Assembly (NCBI GenBank): GCA_024400305.1
Contig: JAKSMX010000003.1
Span: forward strand, 62,001 to 126,000
DNA from: Bacteroidales bacterium
GTDB taxonomy: Bacteria; Bacteroidota; Bacteroidia; Bacteroidales; F082
DNA: 64,000 bases
Reading direction: 5' to 3'
Position numbers and translations under genes: made by a program. This document shows, one piece after another, positions 1 through 9,639 of the stretch (within the stretch, counting starts at the first letter, position 1; each line of letters begins with the position of its first letter). Under the pieces are notes generated by a model. The model saw only the letters and a list, made by a program, of their open reading frames with translations, was not told the origin of the DNA and did not search any database.

Positions 1-1417
1 ACAACGACTTTTTGTCAGCCGAACTGACGAATTGCTCCTCACAGCTCGCCGCAAATTCGCTTTTCGGAAGGTTGTAAATCTTCGGGAGACTGATAATCTG
101 CTCGACCTCGCCGCTCCTGAAACGGTAAATGGACTGTTTTGCGTCGCCGACGATGAGGTTCATGTTGCCTTGCGCGAGGCTGTTGTCAACCAGCGGAAGG
201 AAATTCTGCCATTGAAGCACCGAAGTGTCCTGAAACTCATCGATGAAATAATGCTTGTACCTCTCTCCGATCCGCTCATAAATAAACGGCACCGAGCAGT
301 CGCCGAGGACATCGGAAATTCGTTTGTTAAACTCCGAGATATGAACCTGCGAGCTGTCGGCGATATATTCTTTTATCAGCTCAAATATATGATTCCTAAG
401 TACATACAGATACAAATCCTTTTCAATCAGTTTGAAAACGAATTGTCGGCACGAAAGATTCCTGTATCTTTCGACGGCGTTTTGGAAACAACAAAGCATC
501 TCGTCACCAACGATTCTGCTTTTCTTGTTTTTCCAATCGTTCTCGCCGGAAAGAATCTTGTCTGTCGTTGCCGTAGTGACGCAGTTTTCGCGTTTCTGCA
601 TCTTTTTAATGACACTCGGCAAACCTCTCGACTTCAGGGCATAATCGTCATCAGAAACGCCGAGTTCGTTTTCTTTTTGTCGTAACTCATTGATTATGTT
701 GTCGATATTTTCATCGATGACTTTGTATTCACTGTGAACGTATTTCTTTATTTCGTTGTATTTCTGTTCGTCAATCTTGGTTATTTCCTTGTCATCACCT
801 TTTTTATATGCGTCTTCCTTCAACAGTTTCCCTATGAAATCGCCGATTATCGACTTCACATTCCACGAAGTCTCTTCAGAAAGATTATATTCGACAAATT
901 GAGATAAGACGTTGGTAATAAACTTGTTATGACCGATTTCGTCTGAAAGAAGCTGGATTATTTCATCAACGAGGTCATCGTCATCGAGCATGACGGAATA
1001 CTGGCTTGGAAGGTCGAGTTCGCGGGCGAAACTGCGTGACAAGTGCTGCACAAAGCTGTCGATAGTACTTACCGACATATCGCTGTAGTTATGTAAAATC
1101 TTGGTATATAATATTTTACATCTTTCAATGAGGACTTGCTCCGTCACGCCGGTCTTCTCCAACAGAAAGTTTTTCATCAGTTTGATTCCGGTTTCCGTTG
1201 AATTATCAATAATTCCGAGAAGGAAATTTAATATCTTGGTTTTCATCTCGTTGGCGGCTTTATTCGTAAACGTCACCGCAAGAATTTCGCGGTAGGCGTC
1301 AGAATTGTCGCCGAGACAAATCGCCAAATATTCCTTCACTATCGTGAAAGTCTTTCCAGATCCAGCCGAAGCCGTGTAAATCTTAAAAGGTCTGTCATTT
1401 GGGTTCATTTGCTTCAT
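1..1417 (-). CDS. UvrD/RecB-like (AddA-type) helicase, N-terminal part, cut by window edge
   Basis: Reading the minus strand from ATG at 1417 (or 1408, same frame) gives an uninterrupted superfamily 1 helicase N-terminus that runs off the left edge, about 470 residues. Visible motifs in order: Walker A TASAGSGKTF near residue 12-20, motif Ia AVTFTNKAANEM, the Walker B/motif II segment YFIDEFQDTSVLQWQN, and motif III LIVGDAKQSIYRFR. This order and spacing fit UvrD/RecB/AddA ATP-dependent helicases, which unwind DNA ends for recombinational repair; proteins of this kind in Bacteroidota are about 1,000 residues, often beside a PD-(D/E)XK nuclease gene, which would lie outside the window. The start overlaps the last codons of the tamB-like gene on the same strand, so the two are probably co-transcribed. 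The C-terminal nuclease domain expected of AddA cannot be checked here. Confidence 0.9.
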   Translation of the reverse strand, partial: MKQMNPNDRPFKIYTASAGSGKTFTIVKEYLAICLGDNSDAYREILAVTFTNKAANEMKTKILNFLLGIIDNSTETGIKLMKNFLLEKTGVTEQVLIERCKILYTKILHNYSDMSVSTIDSFVQHLSRSFARELDLPSQYSVMLDDDDLVDEIIQLLSDEIGHNKFITNVLSQFVEYNLSEETSWNVKSIIGDFIGKLLKEDAYKKGDDKEITKIDEQKYNEIKKYVHSEYKVIDENIDNIINELRQKENELGVSDDDYALKSRGLPSVIKKMQKRENCVTTATTDKILSGENDWKNKKSRIVGDEMLCCFQNAVERYRNLSCRQFVFKLIEKDLYLYVLRNHIFELIKEYIADSSQVHISEFNKRISDVLGDCSVPFIYERIGERYKHYFIDEFQDTSVLQWQNFLPLVDNSLAQGNMNLIVGDAKQSIYRFRSGEVEQIISLPKIYNLPKSEFAASCEEQFVSSADKKSL

Positions 1418-4400
1418 TATCAATTATATCGTTTTCGTTGTTTTTCTTGTTTTTCCTGTCTTTTTTCTCCTTTTTGTCTTTCTTCTTGTCGTTGTTTTTT
1501 TTCTGTTTCGTGAATATTTCGCTGAATCTGTCGAAGTTTTGCGACAAGGAGATACCAAGCCCCTGCGTGTAATCAGAGATATTTTCGTAAGAATAATAGT
1601 TCGAGTTATTATTTGTATTTGTGTGATTATAAGCCTTGAGACTCAGTCTCTTACTTAATTTGTAAGTCACGTCAATGTCGCCCACTATATTATTTGTGTT
1701 GTTTGTTGTGCTGTTGGTTTCTCTAATCACCCCGAAGTTTCCTTCGACGGTGAGGCGGTCGTCGAACAGCTGTGTTGACAATGCGACTTCGATTTCTTCG
1801 TTGGAAAAGTTGTCGAACGACTTGTAATTGACACCGATGTCGAAATTATTTGAAAGCTGTGATAACCAGCTGTTTAACGCACCGGTAATGACATTGTAAT
1901 AGGCCGATGTGCCCATGTTTGCAAAGTTCAGGGCATTAGAATTTGCAAACGAGCCGAGCACCATCAGCGAAAGTACATGCTGCGCCATGACGGTTTGATT
2001 TGTGGTGTCGATGACGGAGAAAACGGCCGTTTTGACATCTTCTTTTGAATTTGGCAAGTCAATTCCGAAAGTTATTGTCGGGTTCATGAGTTTGTTTTCA
2101 AGATGTAAGATGCAGTCAACAATGACGTTGCCGCCGACCATTGTCGTGTCGATGCCACCGCCTACGGTCTTTAGCGAAGCCTTTGTCCTGTAAGTACTTA
2201 CAATGTCAATGTCGGCATCTGTGGGATTTCCGTTGAAATTTATTGTGCCGCCTTTGCGAATGTTAAACACACGGCTTGCAACCTGAAGGTTGAATGCAAA
2301 AGAACCGCTGTTTATCAAGTAGTTACCTTTCAAAGTTAAATTTCCCGACTTCATTCCGAGATTCACGTTGCCGTCGCCTGTCGCATTGATGTTTCCCATG
2401 TTTGAAGGCAGGATGATGTTCAGCTTCGCATCCGAATTGACGTTTGCGTCAAGATTCAAGGTCAGGTTGCTTGCCTTTGCTCTTTCTGGGACATAATCGT
2501 CAAATGTTGTGTCAACATCGACTTTTTTCTGTACGAAAACGATGAAATTGTCGTCAACGGTGCTTTGTCCCGAAAGCGGGATGCTTATCTCGGTTCCTTT
2601 TTGCGTGGCGACATCGATGTCAATGAAGATGTCGTCGAACGGGCCTTTGATGGCCACGTTGCCGTCGGCGATGGCGGAGCCGTAGAAACCGCTCGCCTTG
2701 TCAGCGGGGATATTCATCGCAGCGAAATTGTCACATTCAAGATTTATGTCCAAGTTAAAGTCTTTCAGATAGTTGTGAGTGATATTTCCCGTCACCGTCG
2801 CACTATTTCCAAGAGTGTCAAGAAGTTTCAGACTTTCAAAATTGATGAGATTTTCCGACATACGGACGGTGTCATTAATCTTATAATATGTATTCAAGAA
2901 GTTAATTTTGCACCCGGCGTTGTCCAACGCAAGATAGCCGTCAAGGACTGGTTGGGACAACGAGCCGGAAATATCGACGGAGCCATTCAAAACCCCGTCC
3001 AATCTCCCAATCACCGACTTGACAAACGGTTCTATGGAAATCAATCTGAAGTCATTGACATTCAGGTTGAGTTTCAGATTGTCATCGTCTCGAAGTGCAT
3101 AATAATTGCCAAGCAATTCAAAAGTCTTGTTTTTCTCGCCGCCTTCCCGTTCGCTGATTATCTTGGCGTTAACGACAATCGACTCGTCTGGGTTATTCCA
3201 ATATGAATCTAACGAAACATTGCCCACATATCTGCTGTTAATCAATAAATTATCTAACAGAAGCCCTGACGTGAACGATGGGTGATCATTAATTCCGGAA
3301 AGGCTCACATCTCCATTGATAACGCCGTCAAGTTCAATATTTTTGACAATCAGCAGAATGTTCAAATCCGAAAGATCCAATTGATGGAACGAAACGTTTA
3401 TTGTATCTGCGGCCTTGTTCGGATAATCGCCATTTATCTTTATCGATTGCTGTTTCGTGTGAAGGCAGAAATTGTTGATTATCGTCTTATCTTCCTGAAA
3501 ATCAATGTAACAGTTGTCGTCCATAGTCAACAGCGTATCAGCGATTATCAAGCCATCTGACGATATCGACAGCAAGCCGCCTTTGATGTCGTCAGGAACG
3601 AAAATAGCCGAAAAATCGCCGACATTCTGATCCGTCGTCTTATGATTGTCCCAATTGAGATTGAAGAACACAGAATCGTTTTGCGCAGTGGTGCTGAAAA
3701 TGATATTTTCCAAATTAATCTTGCGAGACCCTTCGTCCGTTGAGTCTTTTAGGATCAAATCACGAACGGTAAATTCAGATATAATCTTCTCATTATCAAT
3801 ACTATTTCTCAATCCAATATCTTTGACCAAGACATTGCCGATTTTCATTTCCGGGCATTCAAAATCCTGTCCGTGGATTGTTCCTTCGGTGGTGAACGTA
3901 GCCGTCAGCGAAGTCCCCGGTGCGATACGGAGTTTCGGCAAGAACAGCTTTGTCAGCATGTCGGTCCGCTTCAAATCAAGTTTCATCGCAAACTCCTGTT
4001 TGTCAACTTTATACAAGCCGCCGCCTTCTTTCAACGCCGGCAACTGCACATGAGCGAGAACCGTGTTTTTCATCGCATCGACGAAAGTGTTGAAATGCAC
4101 AATGCCATCAGCTTGGAAATCAAAGAAATCGCAGTTTATCGTGGACGTTTTTATCCCATTGAAATCCGAAAGCGAAGCATTGAGATGATTCATCCTATAG
4201 TAATCTTTCCCGTCGAAATATGACGTACTGTCAATATTGACGTCGGCGACGAGCTCGTCAAGGCTGAAACCGCTGAAACTAACGTCAAGGTTCGTTGACA
4301 GAAGCATAACCGAATCAGATTCAATGAGATGCAAGCCAGAAAGATTGGCATTTCTTATTTTTGCTACGGCATCAAACACCGGCTTGCCGCCTTTGAGATT

Positions 4401-5951
4401 CGCCCAGGCTTCAAGCCGCAAGTCAATATCAGGGTCCGAAATTCTCGTGTTGACCTTGGCCGTTTCATCTTTCATAGAAAGATTAAAATTGAAATTTCCA
4501 AAGACATTCTCTTTGATTTCCAGCGACTTCACTCTGGCAAGGCCTTTCAAATCAACGTCTTTGGCATCAGTGCCATTGCCGTTGAAATGCATAGCCATCG
4601 TTATCTTGGCCGGGTCTTTCGTCCCGATGATTTCAGTCATGTCAAAGTCGTATGTGACAATATTCGCGTCATATTCCGGCAATCCGGCGTTTTCATAGAG
4701 ATTCAATTCGGCGTTGACCCTGCCGATTTCTGTTTTGATGTTAGAACTGAAGTCGAAATCAACCGGCGTGCCTTTGAAATCGACAGACAACGCAACATTT
4801 CCGATTGACTTGATTGCTTCAGGGATAGGTATCGTCACTGACGACGACGGAATGTAAAAATTCACGAGGTCATCGTATGAGGTCACAAGATTAGGGAAGT
4901 CAACGTCCCAATATGATATGTTAAAATCATTCTTTGAGACATCTTTTATTGAAATATACCCTTTGATATTTGAGCATTCGCCGAAACTCAAATCCAAGTT
5001 TTCAACTGTGAAATCATTTACAATCCCCTTGAAATCAGCGTTCAGCACGACATTGTCAGGCATCTTTCTCATAACATCAGACCAGAAACGTATGTCACTG
5101 AGATTCAGGTGAGTATCGCGGATATTACTTATCAGCACAACCGAATCGACGAAATAGTCGAAGTCATCGGCATCATTGTATTTGAATTCGAGATCGAGGT
5201 CAAGATGCGAATCGTTGAGGTCAATCAGCAGGTCATCGAGAATAATATCCGCAGGACAGAACATCAGATTGGTACTGAACGAGTTGATCACGAGTCCGCA
5301 CCTTTCTTTGGCGGAAAGACTTCTGATATTTCCGGTTATCGTATCGTTTCCGAAGCTAAAGTCATCGACCGTTATGTTGATGTTTTCGACATCCAAGTGC
5401 TTGTAATCCATCCGTTTGCGAGCAGGATCATCTCTGTTTTGGTTCCAAAGGATAAAATGTGCATTTTCTATTTTTATGTCGTCCACCGCAAGTCTGAAAT
5501 CGGACTTTACATCAGATTCGTCTTTTTTTTCACTCTTCGGAATCCGCGAAATCATCTCGGAAAGATTCGACTGTTCATCGCCTTCGTAGGTGACAAGTCG
5601 GCCGAGAGCGTCTTTCAGATACACCTCCTTAAGCCTGAAAGCATTTTTATCACCAAAGGCGAGCTTTGTCCGGAACTCACCTATTTCAAACATCGGATAT
5701 TTATCTAAATCTTTGATTTGCACCCCGTCAACATGAATTTCGAAATTAGGAGTAACATAGAAAGTCTTGATTTTGACTTCGGTGTTAAGCTTTTGTGAAA
5801 CAACACCTGCGGCTGAACGGACAATCATGCTTTGTACTGTAACGTCACGGATTGCGGCGTAGAGGCTCGCAATCAGCGCAATGAACACCGTCAAGATAAT
5901 TAATATGACGTGAATTGCTTTCGTTAGTTTATTTTTTGTACTTTTGCGCAT
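1395..5951 (-). CDS. TamB-like translocation/assembly module protein (DUF490)
   Basis: A 1,518-residue protein with one N-terminal membrane anchor (residues about 13-32), then a very long region of repeated short beta-strand-like segments rich in Asn, Asp, Leu and Ile. This is the AsmA/TamB architecture, in which a hydrophobic-groove beta-rod spans the periplasm and supports outer-membrane protein insertion or lipid transport. The C-terminal ~350 residues carry the DUF490-type pattern (segments such as LKGNYLINSGSF and GGTINFNGNPTDADIDI). The extreme C-terminus is a lysine-rich tail (KKKDKKEKKDRKNKK) after the conserved domain, an addition of unclear role. The gene is divergent from tsaD with 12 bp between start codons, and its 3' end overlaps the helicase start. 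Length and pattern fit Bacteroidota TamB homologues; the substrate is unknown. Confidence 0.88.
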   Translation of the reverse strand: MRKSTKNKLTKAIHVILIILTVFIALIASLYAAIRDVTVQSMIVRSAAGVVSQKLNTEVKIKTFYVTPNFEIHVDGVQIKDLDKYPMFEIGEFRTKLAFGDKNAFRLKEVYLKDALGRLVTYEGDEQSNLSEMISRIPKSEKKDESDVKSDFRLAVDDIKIENAHFILWNQNRDDPARKRMDYKHLDVENINITVDDFSFGNDTITGNIRSLSAKERCGLVINSFSTNLMFCPADIILDDLLIDLNDSHLDLDLEFKYNDADDFDYFVDSVVLISNIRDTHLNLSDIRFWSDVMRKMPDNVVLNADFKGIVNDFTVENLDLSFGECSNIKGYISIKDVSKNDFNISYWDVDFPNLVTSYDDLVNFYIPSSSVTIPIPEAIKSIGNVALSVDFKGTPVDFDFSSNIKTEIGRVNAELNLYENAGLPEYDANIVTYDFDMTEIIGTKDPAKITMAMHFNGNGTDAKDVDLKGLARVKSLEIKENVFGNFNFNLSMKDETAKVNTRISDPDIDLRLEAWANLKGGKPVFDAVAKIRNANLSGLHLIESDSVMLLSTNLDVSFSGFSLDELVADVNIDSTSYFDGKDYYRMNHLNASLSDFNGIKTSTINCDFFDFQADGIVHFNTFVDAMKNTVLAHVQLPALKEGGGLYKVDKQEFAMKLDLKRTDMLTKLFLPKLRIAPGTSLTATFTTEGTIHGQDFECPEMKIGNVLVKDIGLRNSIDNEKIISEFTVRDLILKDSTDEGSRKINLENIIFSTTAQNDSVFFNLNWDNHKTTDQNVGDFSAIFVPDDIKGGLLSISSDGLIIADTLLTMDDNCYIDFQEDKTIINNFCLHTKQQSIKINGDYPNKAADTINVSFHQLDLSDLNILLIVKNIELDGVINGDVSLSGINDHPSFTSGLLLDNLLINSRYVGNVSLDSYWNNPDESIVVNAKIISEREGGEKNKTFELLGNYYALRDDDNLKLNLNVNDFRLISIEPFVKSVIGRLDGVLNGSVDISGSLSQPVLDGYLALDNAGCKINFLNTYYKINDTVRMSENLINFESLKLLDTLGNSATVTGNITHNYLKDFNLDINLECDNFAAMNIPADKASGFYGSAIADGNVAIKGPFDDIFIDIDVATQKGTEISIPLSGQSTVDDNFIVFVQKKVDVDTTFDDYVPERAKASNLTLNLDANVNSDAKLNIILPSNMGNINATGDGNVNLGMKSGNLTLKGNYLINSGSFAFNLQVASRVFNIRKGGTINFNGNPTDADIDIVSTYRTKASLKTVGGGIDTTMVGGNVIVDCILHLENKLMNPTITFGIDLPNSKEDVKTAVFSVIDTTNQTVMAQHVLSLMVLGSFANSNALNFANMGTSAYYNVITGALNSWLSQLSNNFDIGVNYKSFDNFSNEEIEVALSTQLFDDRLTVEGNFGVIRETNSTTNNTNNIVGDIDVTYKLSKRLSLKAYNHTNTNNNSNYYSYENISDYTQGLGISLSQNFDRFSEIFTKQKKNNDKKKDKKEKKDRKNKKNNENDIIDNEANEPK
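5915..5946 (+). promoter_or_regulatory. Promoter for tsaD (Bacteroidota type)
   Basis: TACTTTTG at 5939-5946 matches the -7 consensus TAnnTTTG, with TTG at 5915-5917, 21 bases upstream. It lies inside the 5' coding end of the divergent tamB-like gene, and transcription would begin a few bases before the tsaD ATG at 5964. Confidence 0.6.
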
Positions 5952-5963
5952 TCTTTTTTTATT

Positions 5964-6986
5964 ATGAACGAATATATTTTAGCCATCGAATCATCGTGCG
6001 ACGACACTTCTGCGGCAGTCCTCAGAGGTACGACAGTTTTGTCGAATGTCATTGCTAATCAAGAGGTTCACCGCCAATACGGAGGTGTCATCCCCGAACT
6101 TGCATCACGTGCCCACCAGCAGAATATCATACCTGTTGTTGACGCTGCGATAAAACAAGCAAAAATACAAAAAAATCAAATAAGTGCGATAGCTTTTACA
6201 CGCGGACCGGGACTTTTAGGTTCATTGCTTGTAGGAACTTCATTTTCAAAGGCTTATGCTCTCGCCATGAACATTCCCTTGATTGAAGTTAATCACACAA
6301 ACGGTCACGTTCTGGCGCTTTTCGCCCAAGACCCGGAAGCTCCGTCGCCAGTCCCGCAGTTCCCGTTCCTGTGCCTGACGGTCTCGGGCGGCCACACGCA
6401 GATTATGAAAGTCAACGATTACTTTGACCTTGAAATACTCGGAAAGACAATTGACGACGCCGCCGGCGAGGCTTTCGACAAGACCGCCAAAATCATGGGG
6501 CTCGGCTACCCCGGCGGCCCGATAATCAACCGCCTGGCAAAAGAAGGCAACCCCGACGCGTTTCAGTTCAGCAAACCGCATATCCCCGGCTACAACTACA
6601 GCTTCAGCGGATTGAAAACCAGCTTTTTATATTTCCTGCGCGACAAACTCAAAGAAAACGAGAATTTCATAGAAGAAAACAAAGCCGACCTCTGTGCCTC
6701 CATACAGAAAGACATCATCGACACTTTGATGAAAAAGCTGATCAAAGCGGCGAAAGACACTGGTATCAGACAAGTTGCGATTGCCGGAGGCGTCTCAGCC
6801 AACACCGGTCTGCAGGACGCGATGATAGCTGCGGGAAAGAAATATCACTGGGACGTTTTCATCCCGAAATTCAAGTTCAGCACCGACAACGCAGCGATGA
6901 TTGGCGTCGCCGGCTACCTGAAATACCAACGCGGCGAGTTCGCAACGCAAGACCTGACACCATACGCAAGAACGGTTTACAGGTAG
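5964..6986 (+). CDS. tsaD: tRNA N6-adenosine threonylcarbamoyltransferase TsaD
   Basis: TsaD (Kae1/Gcp/YgjD) transfers the threonylcarbamoyl group from TC-AMP to A37 of tRNAs reading ANN codons, working with TsaB and TsaE in the cytoplasm. The 340-residue length is standard. The start MNEYILAIESSCDD is the family's usual N-terminus, and the metal-binding pair H111/H115 is present in NHTNGHV. Other family segments are AFTRGPGLLGSLLVG, LTVSGGHTQ, the GYPGGP loop and IAGGVSAN. The reading frame is intact. It is transcribed alone, with a promoter inside the 5' end of the tamB-like gene. Confidence 0.98.
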   Translation: MNEYILAIESSCDDTSAAVLRGTTVLSNVIANQEVHRQYGGVIPELASRAHQQNIIPVVDAAIKQAKIQKNQISAIAFTRGPGLLGSLLVGTSFSKAYALAMNIPLIEVNHTNGHVLALFAQDPEAPSPVPQFPFLCLTVSGGHTQIMKVNDYFDLEILGKTIDDAAGEAFDKTAKIMGLGYPGGPIINRLAKEGNPDAFQFSKPHIPGYNYSFSGLKTSFLYFLRDKLKENENFIEENKADLCASIQKDIIDTLMKKLIKAAKDTGIRQVAIAGGVSANTGLQDAMIAAGKKYHWDVFIPKFKFSTDNAAMIGVAGYLKYQRGEFATQDLTPYARTVYR

Positions 6987-7125
6987 TTAGGTGGTTAGGT
7001 AATTAGGTAGTTAGGTGGATAATTAAAAAGTTTGCGAGTCAAAAAAAACTTGTGCAACTTGTGTAATAAACTCGTGCAACTTGTGTTTCAAAAAAAAACT
7101 TGTGTTTCAAAAAAACTTGTGCAAA
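6984..7125. repeat. Short degenerate repeats between tsaD and the dGTPase gene
   Basis: Two low-complexity patches fill this gap. From 6984 to about 7018 the unit GGTAGTTAGGTGGTTAGGTA-like recurs. From about 7030 to 7125 the words AAACTTGTG, CTTGTGCAACTTGTG and TTTCAAAAAAA recur four or five times. No clean promoter or terminator is visible. The second patch reads open from a TTG at 7081 in frame with the dGTPase, but it is repeat sequence rather than gene. Confidence 0.6.
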
Positions 7126-8442
7126 ATGAATTGGAAATCATTACTTTCAGCGAATCGTGACGCGCGGGCGCAGAGTGTCGCCGACATCCGCAACGAGTTT
7201 CAGCGCGACTACGACAGGATAATATTCTCGAATATCTTCCGACGTCTTCAGAACAAGACGCAGGTCTTCCCTCTTCCGGGAAGCCAGATGGTGCATAACC
7301 GACTGACGCACAGCCTTGAAGTGGCCAGCGTCGGGCGTTCAATAGCGCGTAAGGTTTCCAAGCAACTCGCTGAGAGATTCGGCAATGAAATCCTTGATGA
7401 CATCTACGACATCGACACGATAGTCACAACCGCCTGTCTCGCCCACGACCTCGGCAACCCGCCGTTCGGACACTCCGGCGAGGAGACGATAAGCAGCTAT
7501 TTCAAACACGGTGAAGGCAAGTCGCTCGAAGGCTTGATCCCTGAATATCAATGGACTGACCTCATCTCCTTCGAGGGAAACGCCAACGCTTTCCGCCAGC
7601 TGACACATCAGTTCAGAGGCCGTCGTGAAGGCGGACTGTCGCTCACATACGCCTCGCTCGCGACACTGATAAAATATCCGTATCCGTCGTTCGACAAAGG
7701 CAACCGCAAGAAATACAACGTTTTCAACTCCGAAATTGAGACGTTTGAAAAGGTGATGAACGGCTGCGGCATCCCGCGTCTTGACGAGAAAATGCCAGTC
7801 TATGCCCGCCATCCGCTTTCGTATATGATGGAAGCCGCCGATGACATCTGTTATCTCATCTTAGACATGGAAGACGCCCACAAACGCGGCATAATCCAAA
7901 CAAAATCAATAGAAGAACACTTCATCGCCTTCATGAACGAAGATGCCGACAGATGGTTCTTCGAGAGGAAGGAACAGATTTACAAGACCGTCACCGATGC
8001 CAACGAGCGCATGGCGTTTTTGCGGGCCACTGTCATCAACAAATTGGTCGATTGCGTGTCGAAGGTGTTTATCGAGAACTACGACGACATCATGGAAGGC
8101 ACGTTCAAGAAGAGCCTGATCTCGCATCTTCCAGAGTACGAAAACAACGCCTTGGAGAGTTGCAGAAACTTCTCAATCTCAAATATTTACAAGCATCCAT
8201 CTGTAGTAAAAATTGAAGTTACCGGTTTCAACATCATCGGCAATCTGATGAACGAATTTGTCCATGCGATGCTTCATCAGGAGAGCGCATACAGCAAGAA
8301 ACTGCTCTCGTTGATACCTGAGCAGTTCATGACGGACAGGACCGACTTGTACTCGAAGATTCAGGTTGTGCTCGATTACATCTCCAACATGACGGATTTG
8401 TATGCGGTGCAGCTGTACAAGGATTTGAGAGGGATAGAGTGA
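7126..8442 (+). CDS. dgt: Deoxyguanosinetriphosphate triphosphohydrolase (dGTPase)
   Basis: An HD-superfamily enzyme that hydrolyses dGTP (or other dNTPs) to the nucleoside and triphosphate, acting in nucleotide pool control. I chose ATG at 7126 (MNWKSLLSANR), giving 438 residues; an in-frame TTG at 7081 would add 15 residues encoded by repetitive sequence and is unlikely. HD metal ligands are visible as H62 in RLTHSLEV and H107-D108 in CLAHDLGNPPFGH. The N-terminal FQRDYDRIIFSNIFRRLQ is typical of bacterial dGTPases, as is the later segment MEAADDICYLILD. It is the last ordinary housekeeping gene before the accessory island. Confidence 0.95.
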   Translation: MNWKSLLSANRDARAQSVADIRNEFQRDYDRIIFSNIFRRLQNKTQVFPLPGSQMVHNRLTHSLEVASVGRSIARKVSKQLAERFGNEILDDIYDIDTIVTTACLAHDLGNPPFGHSGEETISSYFKHGEGKSLEGLIPEYQWTDLISFEGNANAFRQLTHQFRGRREGGLSLTYASLATLIKYPYPSFDKGNRKKYNVFNSEIETFEKVMNGCGIPRLDEKMPVYARHPLSYMMEAADDICYLILDMEDAHKRGIIQTKSIEEHFIAFMNEDADRWFFERKEQIYKTVTDANERMAFLRATVINKLVDCVSKVFIENYDDIMEGTFKKSLISHLPEYENNALESCRNFSISNIYKHPSVVKIEVTGFNIIGNLMNEFVHAMLHQESAYSKKLLSLIPEQFMTDRTDLYSKIQVVLDYISNMTDLYAVQLYKDLRGIE

Positions 8443-8475
8443 ATATTGCATTGACATACAGAAATTTTATCCGAT

Positions 8476-8533
8476 AATCATCTGTTTTTTACAAAATAAT
8501 TGTAATTTTGCAAAATCATAAAACAGATTGATT
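8476..8533 (+). promoter_or_regulatory. Promoter flanked by an inverted repeat (possible operator)
   Basis: TAATTTTG at 8503-8510 fits the -7 consensus. It lies inside an inverted repeat: AATCATCTGTTTT at 8476-8488 and AAAACAGATTGATT at 8520-8533 are reverse complements apart from one extra base. A second, inner symmetry (CAAAAT at 8492, ATTTTG at 8505) overlaps the -7 box. The geometry resembles an autoregulated toxin-antitoxin or immunity-gene promoter in front of the DUF3990 pair. No binding protein is identified. Confidence 0.5.
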
Positions 8534-8546
8534 AATAACATATAAT

Positions 8547-9221
8547 ATGGCTGATATTGTTGTATTTCATGGATCCGAAGAAGTTGTTTCGCCGGTTTTC
8601 GGGAAAGGTAAGACTTATAATGATTATGGTCTTGGGTTTTACTGTACTGAAAATCTCGAACTTGCAAAAGAATGGGCATGTTCACATGGCACAGACGGTT
8701 TCGCCAACCAATATTCGCTGAAAATGAACGACTTAAGTGTGTTGAATTTGAACAGTGAAAAATATAACATATTGAATTGGCTGGCCATATTGCTCGAAAA
8801 CAGGAAGTTCGCCATTTCTCAAGGTCTTCCGTTCAGAGCCAAAGAGTATATCATTGAAAATTTCTTGCCTGAATACAAATCTTACGACATTATTAGAGGA
8901 TACAGGGCGGACGATTCATATTTTGCCTATGCAACTGCCTTTGTGAATGGAACGCTGTCGGTAGAAGAACTGAAAAAAGCCATGATGCTTGGTGAATTGG
9001 GTGAACAGATTGTTTTGAAAAGTGAACGGGCATTCTCAAATATAAAACTCGTCGATTCGATTAGCGCTAACAAGGTAACGTATTTTCATAAATACATTAA
9101 TCGAGACAAGCAGGCAAGAGAAAAATACCAAGCAATGACGAACAAGATGCCAAGTGAGAATGGGTTGTATGTAATTGACATAATAAGAGAGAAAATAAAA
9201 AATGATGACAGTCGCTTATAA
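8547..9221 (+). CDS. DUF3990 family protein (ADP-ribosyltransferase-like fold)
   Basis: 224 residues. Recognisable DUF3990 segments are VVFHGSEEVV at the N-terminus, NDYGLGFYCT around residues 26-34, the motif YDIIRGYRADDSYFAY around 113-128, and LGEQIVLKSERA around 151-162. The family is placed in the ADP-ribosyltransferase clan; H8, Y27 or Y32 and E153 are candidates for an H-Y-E-type active site, which is my inference. DUF3990 genes often sit next to a small partner (commonly DUF3791). That partner is absent here; instead a different 145-residue gene overlaps the 3' end by 20 bp. A toxin-antitoxin or conflict-system role is plausible but not shown by sequence alone. Confidence 0.75.
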   Translation: MADIVVFHGSEEVVSPVFGKGKTYNDYGLGFYCTENLELAKEWACSHGTDGFANQYSLKMNDLSVLNLNSEKYNILNWLAILLENRKFAISQGLPFRAKEYIIENFLPEYKSYDIIRGYRADDSYFAYATAFVNGTLSVEELKKAMMLGELGEQIVLKSERAFSNIKLVDSISANKVTYFHKYINRDKQAREKYQAMTNKMPSENGLYVIDIIREKIKNDDSRL

Positions 9222-9639
9222 TGAAACATATTTGCCGTCGGCGATGCACAATCTGGCTACAATGATGGATTGCGGCGTGAATAAGTATGGCCTTACGGCT
9301 TATCAGTTTTTCAGTCTTTTCCTGAAAAGCGGCATCGCCAAACAGTTCGCCAAAGGCAACCCGCGCTATGTCGTTGGCATTTCAGGAGTTGAACTTGCCG
9401 ATGCAGTAATTGAGCGGACCAACGGCACGTTACTTGCGAGCAACGATGGATCTTATTCAGAAACTCCCGAATTTTGGGCCGGATGGGTTTTGGCATACTA
9501 CCAATGGAAGACCGGAAAATCGTTCTACAGCATACAGCACAATGGTTTGGGAATAACCAAAATCGTTGCCATGTACCACCCGCTTCATGAAGCCGATCTG
9601 GAAAAATTTGTCAGTGTGGCAGATGAAATATTGCAATAA
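9202..9639 (+). CDS. Hypothetical partner of the DUF3990 protein
   Basis: A 145-residue soluble protein whose ATG lies within the last 20 bp of the DUF3990 gene, in a different frame, so the two are translationally coupled. It contains the tract FFSLFLKSGIAKQFAKGN and a conserved-looking core SPEYWAGW-type segment (here TPEFWAGWVLAYYQWKTGKSF) about residues 88-109. I recall similar small proteins paired with DUF3990 genes in gut Firmicutes and Bacteroidota but cannot name the family. The overlap, and the possible operator upstream, suggest it could be the antitoxin or immunity partner. No catalytic motif is seen. Confidence 0.7.
   Translation: MMTVAYNETYLPSAMHNLATMMDCGVNKYGLTAYQFFSLFLKSGIAKQFAKGNPRYVVGISGVELADAVIERTNGTLLASNDGSYSETPEFWAGWVLAYYQWKTGKSFYSIQHNGLGITKIVAMYHPLHEADLEKFVSVADEILQ

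Noticed and set aside
2565-3206. Plus-strand ORFs inside tamB, for example 2565-3206 and 5109-5708
   Set aside because: They are shadows of the long minus-strand gene: no ribosome-binding context, no recognisable domain, and the minus frame has the family signature.
7081-7125. Longer dGTPase start at TTG 7081
   Set aside because: The extra 15 codons are encoded by a low-complexity repeat (AAACTTGTG-type) and are not family-like; ATG 7126 fits homologues.
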